Assembly (NCBI RefSeq): GCF_023278565.1
Contig: NC_064682.1
Coordinates: forward strand, 3,906,001-3,970,000
From: Colletotrichum lupini
Lineage: Eukaryota; Ascomycota; Sordariomycetes; Glomerellales; Glomerellaceae
DNA: 64,000 bases
Direction of reading: 5' to 3'
Part shown: piece by piece, positions 11,407 to 22,355 of the stretch
How positions within the stretch are numbered: the first letter of the stretch is position 1
Layout: every line of letters starts with the position of its first letter
The notes under the pieces: model-generated
Told to the model about the DNA's origin: nothing
Seen by the model: only the letters and a program-made list of their open reading frames with translations
Databases searched by the model: none
Made by a program: the position numbers and the translations under genes

Positions 11407-12213
11407 TCAGCCTCCAGTTGTACCTTCTTTTTCATGTACAGCTTTCAGCTTCTTCTCTGTCTTCATGAACTCTCGAATGCCTACCGGGACATCGTCATAG
11501 AGCTTCTCGTCCCACATATTCTTCGCAATCTTGGGATCCTGCGGCACCCAGTTGGTATCGGAACCGCCGCCGTCGTCATCCATGGTATTCGAATCATCCG
11601 CGCTCGCGCCTTGCTGCTCCTTCAACTTTAGCTGTGCCTCCGCATTCGCCGCCGACCAGTCTTCCATCTCCTCCCTGTACCGTTCCCACACGCAATTGAC
11701 GCAGCCGCTCATGCAACAGTTATCCGGCTCTTCCGGTCGCGGGGGAATAACCACCCCCGCTATCGTCGTGCTCTTGGAACGCAGCTCCTCGAGACGCTTC
11801 TGGCGCGCGGCAGGGCCGGCTAGGGCGGAGCCGAAGACAATGGCGGCCTTCTCAGCCGCGGTTTGCGGCGGCGGCGTCGGCACCGGCTGTGCGGAGAGAG
11901 CTTCAGCAACGGGTTCGGTGGTTGGGTTCGGGTTTGGGCTTGGGCTTGGGGAGGGAGGCGACGTCTTACGGCCTTGCTCCTGTTTGTGAATGGAGGAGTT
12001 TGGGGGCTCCTCAGGCTTCACATCGGGGATGGGTTGAGGGTCGTTGAGGATCGCATCGTAGTAGGCGCCCAGCGGGTGCGCTTGGGTCTGAGAGGGCTCG
12101 ATGGGTGCCGGGCCGGTTTGCGACTGGCTCGTGACAAAGGCACCTCGGGGCACACGGGCGATGCGCGGCACGAGAGGCCGGAGGCGGGGGAGGAATCTGG
12201 CGGGTGCTGACAT
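11407..12213 (-). CDS. Oxidoreductase-like domain protein (OXLD1/PF09791 type), probably mitochondrial
   Basis: Single-exon gene of 268 residues. The N-terminus (MSAPARFLPRLRPLVPRIAR) is rich in Arg and lacks acidic residues, as expected for a mitochondrial targeting sequence. A Pro/Ser-rich linker (about 40-120) follows, then the defining motif PRPEEPDNCCMSGCVNCVW and YREEMEDW near residues 155-185, which is the cysteine-rich signature of the oxidoreductase-like domain. The C-terminus is an acidic patch then a basic helix (DVPVGIREFMKTEKKLKA). Biochemical activity is not established for this family; the clustered Cys residues suggest metal or redox binding. It is divergent from the kinetochore-type gene, about 620 bp away. 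Confidence 0.8.
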   Translation of the reverse strand: MSAPARFLPRLRPLVPRIARVPRGAFVTSQSQTGPAPIEPSQTQAHPLGAYYDAILNDPQPIPDVKPEEPPNSSIHKQEQGRKTSPPSPSPSPNPNPTTEPVAEALSAQPVPTPPPQTAAEKAAIVFGSALAGPAARQKRLEELRSKSTTIAGVVIPPRPEEPDNCCMSGCVNCVWERYREEMEDWSAANAEAQLKLKEQQGASADDSNTMDDDGGGSDTNWVPQDPKIAKNMWDEKLYDDVPVGIREFMKTEKKLKAVHEKEGTTGG

Positions 12214-12834
12214 ATTGGGTGTGCTCCGTTGGTACGTCCAGTTCTAGGTGGGTTGAAGCTTGGAGATGGGCATTGTTGGGGTTGAGTGAGGCCGGGCTGC
12301 TGTCACTGCAGAGGCGAGAGAGACTAGGGCGATTGGAATGCGGTCATCAAAGCCTCGGACGTCATCGGTCTCAATTCGTTGCTTAGGTAAGATGAGAGTA
12401 TCATCACGTGCTCTCGCGTCTGGACTTGCGCTCCGTACCCATGTGAGGTCAGGAAGGGACCTGTAGTGGAAGTTCAAACAACTATTTCATTGGTAAATAA
12501 CGGAGAAAGCATGGCCGCAATAGTGCTATAAGCATTATAGACCAAAAAATAGAACACTGAATTTAGATACGGTAGACATTGGGCAAGATTTGGAGCATGC
12601 TTGTACTAAGACATACGCTTCAAGGAGCTCTAAGAGGACCTCCCCTGTTTACTTCCCAAGGTCCGCCCAATCAGGAAAGCGGTGGAGTCGCATGTACACA
12701 ACGCGCCGCCTGTGCACCCGCTGGACGAGAACGTCGCGCATCTTACCAAGGTCGACTACCAGCGCCGCAAATTCAACTCGGGCTGCCAGCTCCACGCTGA
12801 AATGCTTCAGTAAAGCCCAAGACGACCATCGAGC
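12214..12834. other. Divergent promoter region with an orphan coding-like segment
   Basis: This interval separates two divergent genes. Within it, the plus-strand frame from about 12641 to the TAA at 12811-12813 reads KVRPIRKAVESHVHNAPPVH, then a stretch ending NSGCQLHAEMLQ. It has coding-like residue balance but no ATG and no obvious upstream exon. It ends only 21 bp before the ATG of the next gene, so it may be a relic or the last exon of a small gene. I do not recognise it. Confidence 0.3.
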
Positions 12835-14993
12835 ATGGAAGAGTCCGCGCCGAAGCGGCGGAGGGTTTCTCCCCGCCTTAGCAGAGAACGCGACGAAGAC
12901 AATAACGAATCGACCACTCCGCCGGACCCTCCCCCACCACGATCGCGAATACCCAGGAGACCTTCCTTCGCGTCGCCAACTAGAGCAAGCCTGTCCCGGA
13001 CGAATCCCGATATCCTGCGAAGAAGAAGTCGAAGTCTGAGCCCATCAAAGGCGGGTTCCAGCAACCCATCAACGCAATCGACTACCCAAGATGTAGCTGG
13101 CGAGGGTCCAGTCGCCCAACCCGAGAGCCAGGCAGAGCGATTCTTAGAAAGAGGGCCTGCGCGCCCAAGGAGTAATATGTCGGGATCAACTGCGGTTGAA
13201 TCAACCAACCTGGGCTCTCCAGCGCGGCGGATGGCTCTTGAATCGAGGGTGAGCGGAGCTCTGGCGTCTAGGCCACGCCGATCTGGTGGCATACCCATTC
13301 CAAGACCACTTCCTGAACCTGGACCCAACGACGATGAGGACTTCAACCCTTTTGCTGGACGCGTCTTGAATCGCACGCCCCCTCGCCACGGCGCCGGCCT
13401 TGGAAGTGCACTTCCCCGCCAGCCCGAACCTGAGCCTGAACTCGATCAGGAGCCCGAACTCCCGCCTACCCCTACGCAAAGGGGCCAGGCTGACCCTGTG
13501 GTCACGACACCTCCTCGTGGCATCCACGATACACCCTCAAAAAAGAAGCGGCGAAACCCTTCACCGTCTAAGAGCTCGCCACTGAAGCAACCGCCTCTTC
13601 GACCACCCGAGTTCTCTCAAAAGGCGCAGGATCCCTCCAAGAAGGCCATGGCACGGGCTGCCCGAGAGACGAGCCCGACTCAGATGGAAAAACAGACAAG
13701 GTCAACAACAGGCCCTTCCGGAACACACGAGGCCCGTGGAATACCAGTGCCTGATCCCTACTCGGAGCTCAAGGAGACGAGAGACGCGCTTAAGGCGGAA
13801 CTCGCAAAGTTAGAGGCCGACCTGGAACTTGCAACTGATGAAAACGAGCGAATACATAAGGCGCAGTCTCGCCGATCCGGTGATGTGCAGCCTTTGGGAC
13901 CCTCTCGTCAAAATCAACTCCTCGACTTGCTCCGCCGTCACCTTGTACCACCTGAGAAGGAAGCCAAGCCAGATGCTGCACAAGGATGGTTCGACATGGC
14001 CATGAAACCAACATCATGGCTTTCGTTTGGATCCCTAGGGCAAGCTCAGCTGTCCATACCAAAAGAAGAGCCAGAGAAACTTCCTGCTCCTACTTCGCAC
14101 CACCCCATACAGATGACGGCCGTCGACGAGCTTCCATACCTTCAAGCCTTTACCCCCTTCGAAATTTCAGCGACAACGAACATGCTGCCAAAGGAAAGCG
14201 ATTCCGATCCTCTACTACGGAAACACAACATCGTTATTAGGTCGGCTAATCCGGCGGGTCTCTTCATGGCCAAGATGGAAATGACTGTCGACACGGAGAA
14301 CCTTCAAATCAAAGAGCTTGCAGTACCCCGCCTGGACCCCGCAGCCGTCGCGGAGCTCGGCCCTTTCGTCGAAAAGGTCACAAACGGAGGCTCCAACACT
14401 CACATGAACCGGAACGTCAGCGTGGTGACTTGGGCCATGTCCGAGTGGTACAGAGTCGCCGTCGAGAGGGCGAACGTTTGGCATACCCTCGACACCGAAC
14501 TTGGCGACAAAGAAAAGCTGGCGCAGAGCGTGGCGAGGATACGGACACGACGGAAAAAGCGAAGGAGAAAGGACGACGATGAAGAAAATAGTCAAGATGC
14601 GGATGGTGCCACAGACAAAAACCGGACTGAGAACCTGCCTCGTTCAGTACTGCTGCCTCATCTAGGAAGAACAGCGTACGAGATTCCGATACCGGGTGCC
14701 GTGAAGGAAGAAACATCGTGTTTGAGATTACAGTGGCGGATTGATTTTGACTGGACGGGTGAGGCGCAAAGCAAGGTTGGACTGGTCATTGGCATGCCCG
14801 GCAAGTGTGAGTACCCCCCAAGGCTGCCTTACGTCACGTATTGGACTAACATCAGCTAGGGCATTTAGGTGACGAGCGCGGTTCATTGGCAGCAGCGTCC
14901 AAAGTTTTTGAAAGATTTGTTCAGGGTAATGAGGGACCGATGAGGGCGGTACGAACTGTTGTTGCATTGCTGGCGGGAGACGCGTTGTCTTGA
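12835..14993 (+). CDS. Probable CENP-O/Mcm21 (Mal2)-family inner kinetochore protein
   Basis: Two exons, 12835-14806 and 14860-14993, joined across a 53-nt intron (GTGAGT...GCTAG, branch GGACTAAC), giving about 701 residues. The first 290 residues are disordered, Pro/Arg/Ser-rich and basic (KRRRVSPR at the start; a PELPPTPTQ ... DPVVTTPP ... HDTPSKK segment near residues 205-240). A coiled coil follows (about 305-345, YSELKETRDALKAELAKLEAD), then an alpha/beta region with LLRKHNIVIRSA, GLFMAKMEMTVDTENLQI and RNVSVVTWAMSEWYRVAVER, in the order expected of CENP-O RWD folds. The second exon supplies the closing helices (KVFERFVQGNEGPMRAV). Without it the frame ends in intron sequence. Expected role: centromere-bound COMA/CCAN subunit. 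The family call rests on layout and motif memory, not on a search. Confidence 0.6.
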
Positions 14994-15748
14994 AAGGATA
15001 CCTAGTTCTACGCAGTGCTGATTATACAGAAATAACTTCATGCGTTAGAGGGACATAGTCTGCAAACCCAACGTGGATGGGGTTTCCATAATCTAGAGAC
15101 TTCCCAGTCCGTTTGCCTAACCTTAGGATCGACCTCTCATCAAGTAAGCAAAGGTACTTAGTTAGTGTGCGTATGCGTATGTCGATCATCATTGTCTTCT
15201 TATAGAGAAGGAAAGAGAAAGACCACTCTTACTCCTACTTATAAGGAGCCGGGACGAAAAAAAGAGTTCACCCCCCCGGTGCCGATTTAGGGGCTACATC
15301 TCTTGGTGCTCATGCTGGGACTCGAACTCGGGATCTCGGTAGCCTGTCGTCGAGTAGGCTGTGGGCGTAATTGATTGTTGACCATAAACCACTCCACCAC
15401 CCAGCCACTTTGACCTGACCCGTCGACCTAGACGGGCGCCTGCTAGCTGGTGACAACGTTGGAGTTGAGGGGGTCTATAGGGCTTGATTGATGGCGTATT
15501 CAGTTGACTGTGTGAATACACAGTTCAGTAACGCAACAAACTTACACACGTGGCGAGTTTTTCACGTTGATGGATTTTACTTCTATTCGGCTAGACTGTC
15601 TACGGTCTCGCAACCAGTTTTACCTACTGTTGAATGCAAACTTTATACTGAAGGAGCTGTTGACTTTGCCCCTTTTCTATATCACCAGTAAGAGCCCCAT
15701 CTTAGGCTCTCGAACCCAAGCAGGAGACGCTCGTGCCGTTACTAAAGT
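14994..15748. other. Intergenic region with a tRNA-like relic
   Basis: Between convergent genes. It contains purine runs near 15210-15235 and a poly-C tract near 15272. The tRNA-like sequence listed separately lies at 15301-15410. Frames at 15488-15752 overlap in two phases and have no conserved features. Confidence 0.4.
15301..15410 (-). ncRNA. tRNA-like sequence with pol III A and B boxes (decayed Leu/Ser-type tRNA or SINE head)
   Basis: Read on the minus strand, the segment holds a near-perfect A box (TGGTGGAGTGG) and, about 70 nt further, a B-box-like core (AGTTCGAGTCC) with one mismatch to consensus. Between them AGCCT and AGGCT can pair as a long variable arm, as in Leu or Ser tRNAs. 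The T stem has at least two mispairs and the acceptor stem is poor, so a working tRNA is unlikely. A tRNA-derived SINE head is the main alternative. Confidence 0.4.
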
Positions 15749-16489
15749 CTAGTAGGAAGGACCGCCCCGGCCGCCGCCGCCAACACCACCGCCACCGCGG
15801 CCGTATGGTCCATAGGGACCATATCCTCCACCGTATCCGCCTCCACGTCCACGGCCTTGACCGTTGGGACTACGGGTAGGACTACCATTAGAGCTCTCGT
15901 CATCGGAGCGATAGCCGTTAGTATAGCCGTTGGTATATCCGTTGGTCATACCGTTCTGGGTAGGAGAACCACCGCCGCCCCGCCCATAGCCGCCCGGTAC
16001 ACCAAATGGAGCAGCAGGACTGTTCCGGTACGCATCGCTGGCACGGGGACCTCGACCGGCGGTACCAGACATGAATGCTGATCCGCCGCCATTTGAGGGG
16101 CCACCTCTACCGTAGCCTGTGCCGCTCATATTAGGCCCAGGAGAGCCGCGGCCAATACCGGCGTGGGTGAACGGCGGGCTGCGAGGAGCAGGACGCATTG
16201 GAGTCAGGGGGTTCTGCTGTCTGCTCCCGTTGATCCCATTCATGCCGTTGGGGGAGGGGCGAAAGGGGATGTTAGTTGAGCCACCGTTGATACTGGGACC
16301 GCCGCCGTAGGTTGGCCCGGAGAAGCCTGCGCCGTTGTTGGCGTTGCCGGTAAAAGCTGCGTTGTTGCGGGCGGCGTTCTGGTTCATGTGCCAGTATGCG
16401 TCTAGGACGGAGAAGCCGTTCATGTTTCCTGGGGAGAGACGGCGTGGGGGTGTGTCCCCGTTGTTGGAGCTGCGGCCGCTTCTGGACAT
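15749..16489 (-). CDS. Glycine-rich low-complexity protein of unknown function
   Basis: Single-exon frame of 246 residues from the ATG at 16489. Composition is extreme: Gly, Asn, Ser, Pro, Tyr and Arg make up most of it. An N-terminal segment (LSPGNMNGFSVLDAYWHMNQ, residues 18-37) is the only part with ordinary complexity. Short repeats include a triple NGYT unit near residue 185 and RGRGGGYGG/GPYGPYGRGGGG toward the end, resembling RGG-type RNA-binding or phase-separating tails. No signal peptide or membrane segment. The long frame and steady codon use support a real gene; function cannot be inferred beyond a possible RNA-associated role. Confidence 0.65.
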   Translation of the reverse strand: MSRSGRSSNNGDTPPRRLSPGNMNGFSVLDAYWHMNQNAARNNAAFTGNANNGAGFSGPTYGGGPSINGGSTNIPFRPSPNGMNGINGSRQQNPLTPMRPAPRSPPFTHAGIGRGSPGPNMSGTGYGRGGPSNGGGSAFMSGTAGRGPRASDAYRNSPAAPFGVPGGYGRGGGGSPTQNGMTNGYTNGYTNGYRSDDESSNGSPTRSPNGQGRGRGGGYGGGYGPYGPYGRGGGGVGGGGRGGPSY

Positions 16490-17828
16490 TGTGTTGAGTT
16501 CAGTTCTGGGGTTGTGGGCTTCGGTCTTGATGACTGATGTTGTGTGTGCTTTGTGCTTTTGATGGTTTGGCTGTTTGAGGAATCTGTAACGTTCTTGATG
16601 ATGATTGTAAGAGAGAAAAAGGGATTGGTTCTATTGCTTCAAGATTGTTTATATAAATGCTGAAAAACATTGAAGTGAATCGATGCTGGCGGTCTCCGTA
16701 CAGTGAGCAGAGCGTTCGTGATGCGGCGGTTTTTGCCTTGCCTTGAGAGCTCATGTCGGACGAAATCTCCACCAGCCATTCACTGTGCTACTCGAGTGAG
16801 TACTTCCGTATCGTAAAAGCGTGAAAAATGTCTTTCTTTCATACAGACATTTATATTTCCTCTTCATTCTCTATCATTACTCGAGCAGGCATCTTCGAAA
16901 CATCACATGCATGGATGAATAAGTTTGCTTCAGTCAAGCTACTTTCTGATGACAAGAAGTCGTTGAGGTTTCACGGCTGACTTGTCAGCGTAGTCTTACC
17001 AAATTTGGGTAACTTGACCCTATATCTACGGATCTTACAACACGAGGTATCGATATAACAACGGGAAGATGCAAGAATCATATTAATACACGTAGCTTTT
17101 GATACAGCAAATGGGCGCACCCATCCAATGTCAGACCTACATGTTTTGATATTTTGAGCCAATCAACGTTGCAGTACGTAGTCACTGCTGAGGCCTCCAA
17201 TCTAATCTAGGGGGTAGACATATGGTCGATATGAGGTTTTGCAAAATGGGCGCATGTACTTGACAATACCATTGTCGTCACTAACAGCTTCGTACTCGGC
17301 CCAGATCACAAATGTGGTGATTGGCCAAAACCCGATGGTTTCTCAAATACGCATCATCTCAATACGTTCCAATTCATGTTTTGATCTTCTTAAGAGGTAG
17401 AGCATAGTTGTACAAGCGAGTGTACTCCATGTTTGTCAGCGGTTCAAGGTCCATGTAAGAGTGTCCTTAAACTGCTGATGCTGAGAAAGAAGAACAACAA
17501 GCCAATTTTTGAAGCCACGGCTTCTAGAGCGCTTTAATAATCATTGCAAGATTTGGAGTAACAGTAACGGTAGCATTCAACCTAGGGCCGGACAAGTGTT
17601 CAAGTCGAGCTCGACTTGTGGTTCAAAGGTCTTGGATTTCAGACTGCCGGCGAGGTCGGATTTGGGCCGTTGCTAATTGAAGTGATCATTACGCGCACTA
17701 AAGGCCACTTCTAGCTAGTTCAAAAGAACAGAGTATGAAACGAAGGTCATCACGCGCTGGAATGCGTCGCATTATCAACTTCTTCTTTGGGTGCTTCAAT
17801 AATATAACGTCGTCAATAATAGCTAAAT
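16490..17828. other. Intergenic region, nothing recognised
   Basis: About 1.3 kb. The first 300 bp are probably promoter and leader of the glycine-rich gene. The rest is of ordinary composition with only short frames. I find no tRNA, repeat or conserved coding segment. Confidence 0.4.
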
Positions 17829-20417
17829 TTAAGCTTTCACTGATGTGTGCAAAGAAGCTAAGTGTTCTCCCGTCATGAAAGGACAACTATGAGGCCGTTC
17901 TGACGTCTCAGGATTCGATACCGCAATGTAACGCTGACAAGCCATTCGCATCGTCGACGGTCTAGGCAAGAGTTTAACCGGCAAACCATCTGCGCCACTT
18001 TCGGCACGGTCACTAATGAGTTTGTTGAGATCCCCAAGACTCTGATTGGGGATAACCTTTGGATCGCTAACAGCCAGCGATCCCAGCCAGGCCTTCAAGA
18101 CGTCAACACCCCGTTCAGGAATTTGTCGTACGGAAGCCTGTTCAGTCATCTCCAGCCATGGATCGTTGAACGGCATGGCCAGGCAGTATGGAATATTGCT
18201 GCCGAAAAAGTTCATTGGCATCGGACGAAACATCCGTCGTCGAGACTCGGCAAGCTTCAAATACTCCAGAATCCAGGTCGCCTCGTTCAAGTTCTCCGCC
18301 ACTTTGTTGGTGTAGTTGGAAATCCGAATTTGATGCTCAATGAGGGGTTTGTCTAAGTTGCACAGGAACTCAGCCTCTGGCCATTCGTCTTGAAGTTTGT
18401 CCAGGTCCCCTTTGTCGGCCATCCTCTTCCGGACAGCATCGATGAAGTTTTCCTCGAGGCTGTAACTGTACACAGATTCACCGGTAATTGGGTCGGTTGT
18501 CGGCGTATCCAAGAGTTCGGCCTCGACGGGGATGTACTGCATCAACTTGAGACGTCTCCAGGAATAAATCGGATTCCAAAAGTCAACCATCTGCAAGGCG
18601 TTGAAGGTTTTCTCGGAAAAGAGTTGACATCGTGCCGAGTCTTTGTCATTTCCCAAGAACATCTTCTGAGCAGTCCATACGCCATGCGCATCATCCACAG
18701 AGCTTTGAAGGATAACCCAAGGATTATCCCCTTCGCCCCATTGCTGAACGGCGAAGTTGACTGGGGCTCCTCCATTAATATCCTCTTTGCCATTTTCGAG
18801 AGTTCCCATGAAGATCCCACCGGAAAGGCTGTTCGCTGGAACAACAAGTTGTGCGTCTTTCACATTGGCCACCTCCTGTAAGGTGCAGAGCTTGAGTTCC
18901 CGCGAAGCCCAGAGATAAGACGGCCCATCATACTTGAAAGATGAAATGGAGTACCTTCTAAACCATTGCTCTTGAGTCAGGTACTTATTTTTATCCTTTT
19001 TGAAATGTTCTTTGTTCCAAGCCGTCAATGCAGCTGGAGTCTCCTCGAGTATATGGGCAGCTAGCCATTTGTCGTCATCAAGACTTCGATTGGGCTGGAA
19101 TTGTCAATAAGTATACTACAAAGGGTGTGCCTTTTTGGCGAGACCAAGTGGTAGTGGAATGGAAAATAACTTACCAGAAGATCGCTGTATCCTCTGAGCA
19201 TTTCATAGCTGAAGAAGTGATCCGATGGTACAATGTTGGCATTGTTGGATGTAGCAGCGATGTTGATATTGGTCGTCAGGAAAAAGTGCGCTGCCCAACG
19301 CTGGATATTATCCGGGCATGTTTTAGTCTCTCCTTTCTCCGTCAAAAAATCTTTGTTCCGTCGGCTGGTAAACCAGACTCTGGCAGAATCCAGCACTATT
19401 CTTTCGAAAGTCTCACCAGATTGCACACTTGCACCGTAGAGAGGGGGAAATCCAGGATAGGTGAGCCATCTCGCTTCCTTAAGCTTTGAACTGAGCTCTT
19501 TATCAAGAAGATCTGTCACTCCTCTACCTCCAACAAGCCAATGCATCCAAGGCCTGTAAACCGCGTCAGCAAGCGACTTGGTTAATATCAGCCCGATGAT
19601 AACTTACTTGTGTATCTCTTTCATGACGATTCCTCCATTAACATGACCATTTAAAGGACCCAGGTATGCCTTGCCTGGAGCATCGAAAGCATCCATCGAA
19701 GAGCAGAGATATACCCAGCCGTGCTGCGTTCTGGCTTCATCATTCATGATAAGATCGCGCTACCATCTCAATCAACTTTGAACACTTAACAGGAAATGAA
19801 CTTCAACCTACAGCATAGTACCTGAATTGGCCATCATCACGCGACCAACTCATGATGTGGAGGATATCCTTTTTGGAGTCGATGAAAGAGGAGCTGAAGT
19901 GTTAGCCGGAAAGATGGCAAACTGTTGACCCGTTTACTTACGCTGCTATAAGCACAAACCAGGGCGCCCACGAAACAGACCCGATTGGTGCCTTGCCATC
20001 TTTCTTATGGTTTGCATCAGTGGGAAATATGACGGAGATGAAACGAAGCTCGGATCTGAACCATGACTTCTGTTTGTTCCTTGGGACTGTTTGACCGTCT
20101 GCAACGGCGTAAGTCTGTAGGATTATTTCTGGATCATCTGCCTAACGTTAGAGTCAATCAGTCCTGACGGGAAAGTTTCACTTACTCCAAAACTGGGTCA
20201 TCAGCTCATTGTACGTGTTGTGCTTCCTGAACGCCTCATCGGTCTTTAGGCGTTTGCCCCAATAATCGATGAAGTCGTCATTGAGTTGTTCAGGCGTGGC
20301 GGGCGTGTCTTCATCAGGATACGGCTCTTTTGTCTGTGGCTTTATTCCACGAATGAACTTTCGATACCAGAGTTTCTGGTTGATATCTTCATGGTTCCCA
20401 CGCTTAGGGTCAGTCAT
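17829..20417 (-). CDS. Large conserved-looking protein of unknown function, six exons
   Basis: I join six exons: 20186-20417, 19942-20137, 19812-19893, 19608-19759, 19175-19553 and 17829-19094. All five introns are GT-AG (48-80 nt) and the phases agree throughout, giving about 768 residues. I do not recognise the family. Visible features: a Trp-rich N-terminal third (QKLWYRKFIRGIK, FIDYWGKRL, SVSWAPWF), a middle part with LGPLNGHVNGGIVMKEIHK and HWLVGGRGV, and a C-terminal domain with VVPANSLSGGIFMGTLENG, NPWVILQSSVDDAHGVW and NPIYSWRRLKLMQYIP. No signal peptide or clear membrane helix. The ATG at 20417 is the first in frame. It is divergent from the broken gene starting at 21318, with 900 bp between, so the two may once have shared control. 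No internal stop is seen. Confidence 0.75.
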
Positions 20418-21317
20418 TGTGTCTTGTGTGAGTGATGGGACAATAGTTGCTGCAAAAGTGTGGCAAGGAGCGCTTGAAGATTTATATTGAGTTCAAAACT
20501 CTGGATGTCTACCGGAACAGGGCAAAAGAACGCGAGTAGCCAAGTGCATTGGTGAGACAGCTGATACACTGGAAGCAACCTCATCAAGCTTCATCACATC
20601 ACGTCTCACTCTAGAGGCAATTGAAGCCGGCGATACAGATGTGCAGTGCCTTAAGAAACGCTAGTGTGTGATTCAAATATGCGAATGTCCTCTGAGCAGA
20701 ATCTTCGTAACCAGTTGAATGTGTCCGATGAGCAAACGAGCCTTTTGTGGCTTGCTCTAGAGAGGCTGAATTCCATTTCCGTCAGAGGCTAGGTTCGGCC
20801 CATTCATTAGCTTGTGAGGTGGTTTATGATATGCAACCAAAAACATCGGCGATTCCCCGCACGCACCAGACTATGGACCGGACATAACCTTTCCCAACAT
20901 GGGTAAAGGCTTGTGACGACGTAAGCCTCTGTCTTGCAGTATCAACTCTCGATGAGAGTATGATTCGTCAACGTACGCTATGGGATGATGAGACATATCA
21001 GAGTCAACGACTGTGTCTCAATACGAGCTTGTTAGATGACAAAAAATGCAGTAGGCTAGGTTCATCAGCCGTTCGATCTCAGCCAGCCTCAGAGCGGCCA
21101 GACTTGAAAATCTGGAACAAATGTCTGCATGGTGTATCACATAGCTCGGAACATTGTTTCCGGCCAATTGTAGGAAGATTGTTACTTTCAAAGTATTCGA
21201 GCATGTCCAGAAGATAGAGCAAAGGCATTTCTCTTTAGATATGCACTTCATTTCACAAGTTAACTTCCGCTTCTCACGTAGTCCTTTCATCTTCACTGTT
21301 GTCAGTTCTCCGCCGAT
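20418..21317. other. Divergent intergenic region (candidate bidirectional promoter)
   Basis: Nine hundred bases separate the start codons of two divergent unknown-function genes. Frames here are short and overlapping, for example 21018-21488 on the minus strand, which covers the start of the right-hand gene. Nothing conserved seen; promoters for both genes are expected here. Confidence 0.4.
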
Positions 21318-21802
21318 ATGTCTGAACTCAAAAAGCTCGACAAGTTCCATCCTCCTGCTTTCTTGGATGATTTTGAGGATGAACAGCTTGACAGATGGTC
21401 CAAGACTGTTGATGGCTGGTTCGGTGACGAGATAGCAGGCAGACTCCCAGGGAGGAAGATTCTTACTCAGTTCTTTAACCCTCGTCACTTTGCCTACAAC
21501 TCGTCTCTGCCTGCTGTACCCATCACTTGGGTTGGCTTCCCTCTGAATGCAAGTTAATTACCAGCCTTCTATGCACTCGTCTAAACGGTCATCAGGTCAG
21601 AATCAAGCAGCCTACGGATGACGCTCGATGGGCATACGCAGAGGATCCGGAGAACCAGCGGGCTCCTCCAGGACGCTTGGATCCTGAGATTCTGAAGTTC
21701 CATAAGAAGAACGAGCAGACGGGGGAGGATGAAGTTGTTGAGGTACCTCGACAAAGGGAGGATCGTTGGGTGATGGACGAATACTTGGAATGGTCTACCA
21801 AA

Positions 21803-22355
21803 GAGTTTTGCTATTGGGGCAGTACTGTTTGGCTATCGGGGCAGTAACCCACTTTTCTAGCCAATGAGGGACCTCTATATAGAAGCTTGGACCCTACCCC
21901 ACACCCAGCCGTCAGCGCCGCACTTACGTAAGGTAGCAGCGCGCCTACGAGCCACATGAGGCAACTACCCACGGTCACAATTACCCACGGTCGCAATTGC
22001 CCACGGTCGCAATTACCCACGGTCGCAATTGCCCATGGTCGCAATTGCCGTTGTTTACCTTAGTCAGTAGTTATAATTATAATCAGGAAATTATAATTAA
22101 AACTAGGCGATTTTGATCGGAAATGGGTAATTGCGACCGTGGGTAGTTACAACCGTGGGCAGTTGCTTTATATAGCTCGTAGGCGCGCTACTACCTTACG
22201 TAAGTGCGGCGGAACAGAGCAGAGGTGCGCTAAATAGCCCGTAGGCAGGTGCAGCGGGGCAGAGGAATTTAAAGTTAAGACGTCAGGCGCTGATTGGCTA
22301 GAAAAGTGGGCTACTGCCCCGATAGCCAAACAGTACTGCCCCAATAGCAAAACTC
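21803..22355. mobile_element. hAT-like MITE, 553 bp, with 8-bp target duplication
   Basis: Terminal inverted repeats of about 63 bp (21803-21865 against 22293-22355) differ at one base and begin GAGTTTTGCTATTGGGGCAG. The flanks are an exact 8-bp duplication, CTACCAAA, at 21795-21802 and 22356-22363; eight bases is the hAT signature. There is no coding capacity. Inside the termini lies a second inverted pair (about 21915-21952 and 22174-22212) and a 16-bp tandem array. It interrupts an exon. Its composition is mixed and not RIP-like, unlike the long elements nearby, so it is either young or too short to be recognised by RIP. Confidence 0.9.
21967..22046 (+). repeat. Five tandem 16-bp units inside the MITE
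   Basis: Five head-to-tail copies of a unit close to ACCCACGGTCGCAATT, alternating A and G at the first base. An inverted, partial copy lies at about 22121-22165, so the array can pair with it and extend the hairpin of the element. Confidence 0.9.

Noticed and set aside
12807..13376. 189-codon minus-strand frame opposite the CENP-O-like gene
   Set aside because: It mirrors the disordered Pro/Arg/Ser-rich start of the plus-strand gene and has no motif of its own.
17829..20417. Assignment of the six-exon gene to LodA-like quinoprotein oxidases or tyrosinase-related proteins
   Set aside because: Neither the family N-terminal signature nor the metal or cofactor motifs are visible, so the name would be a guess.
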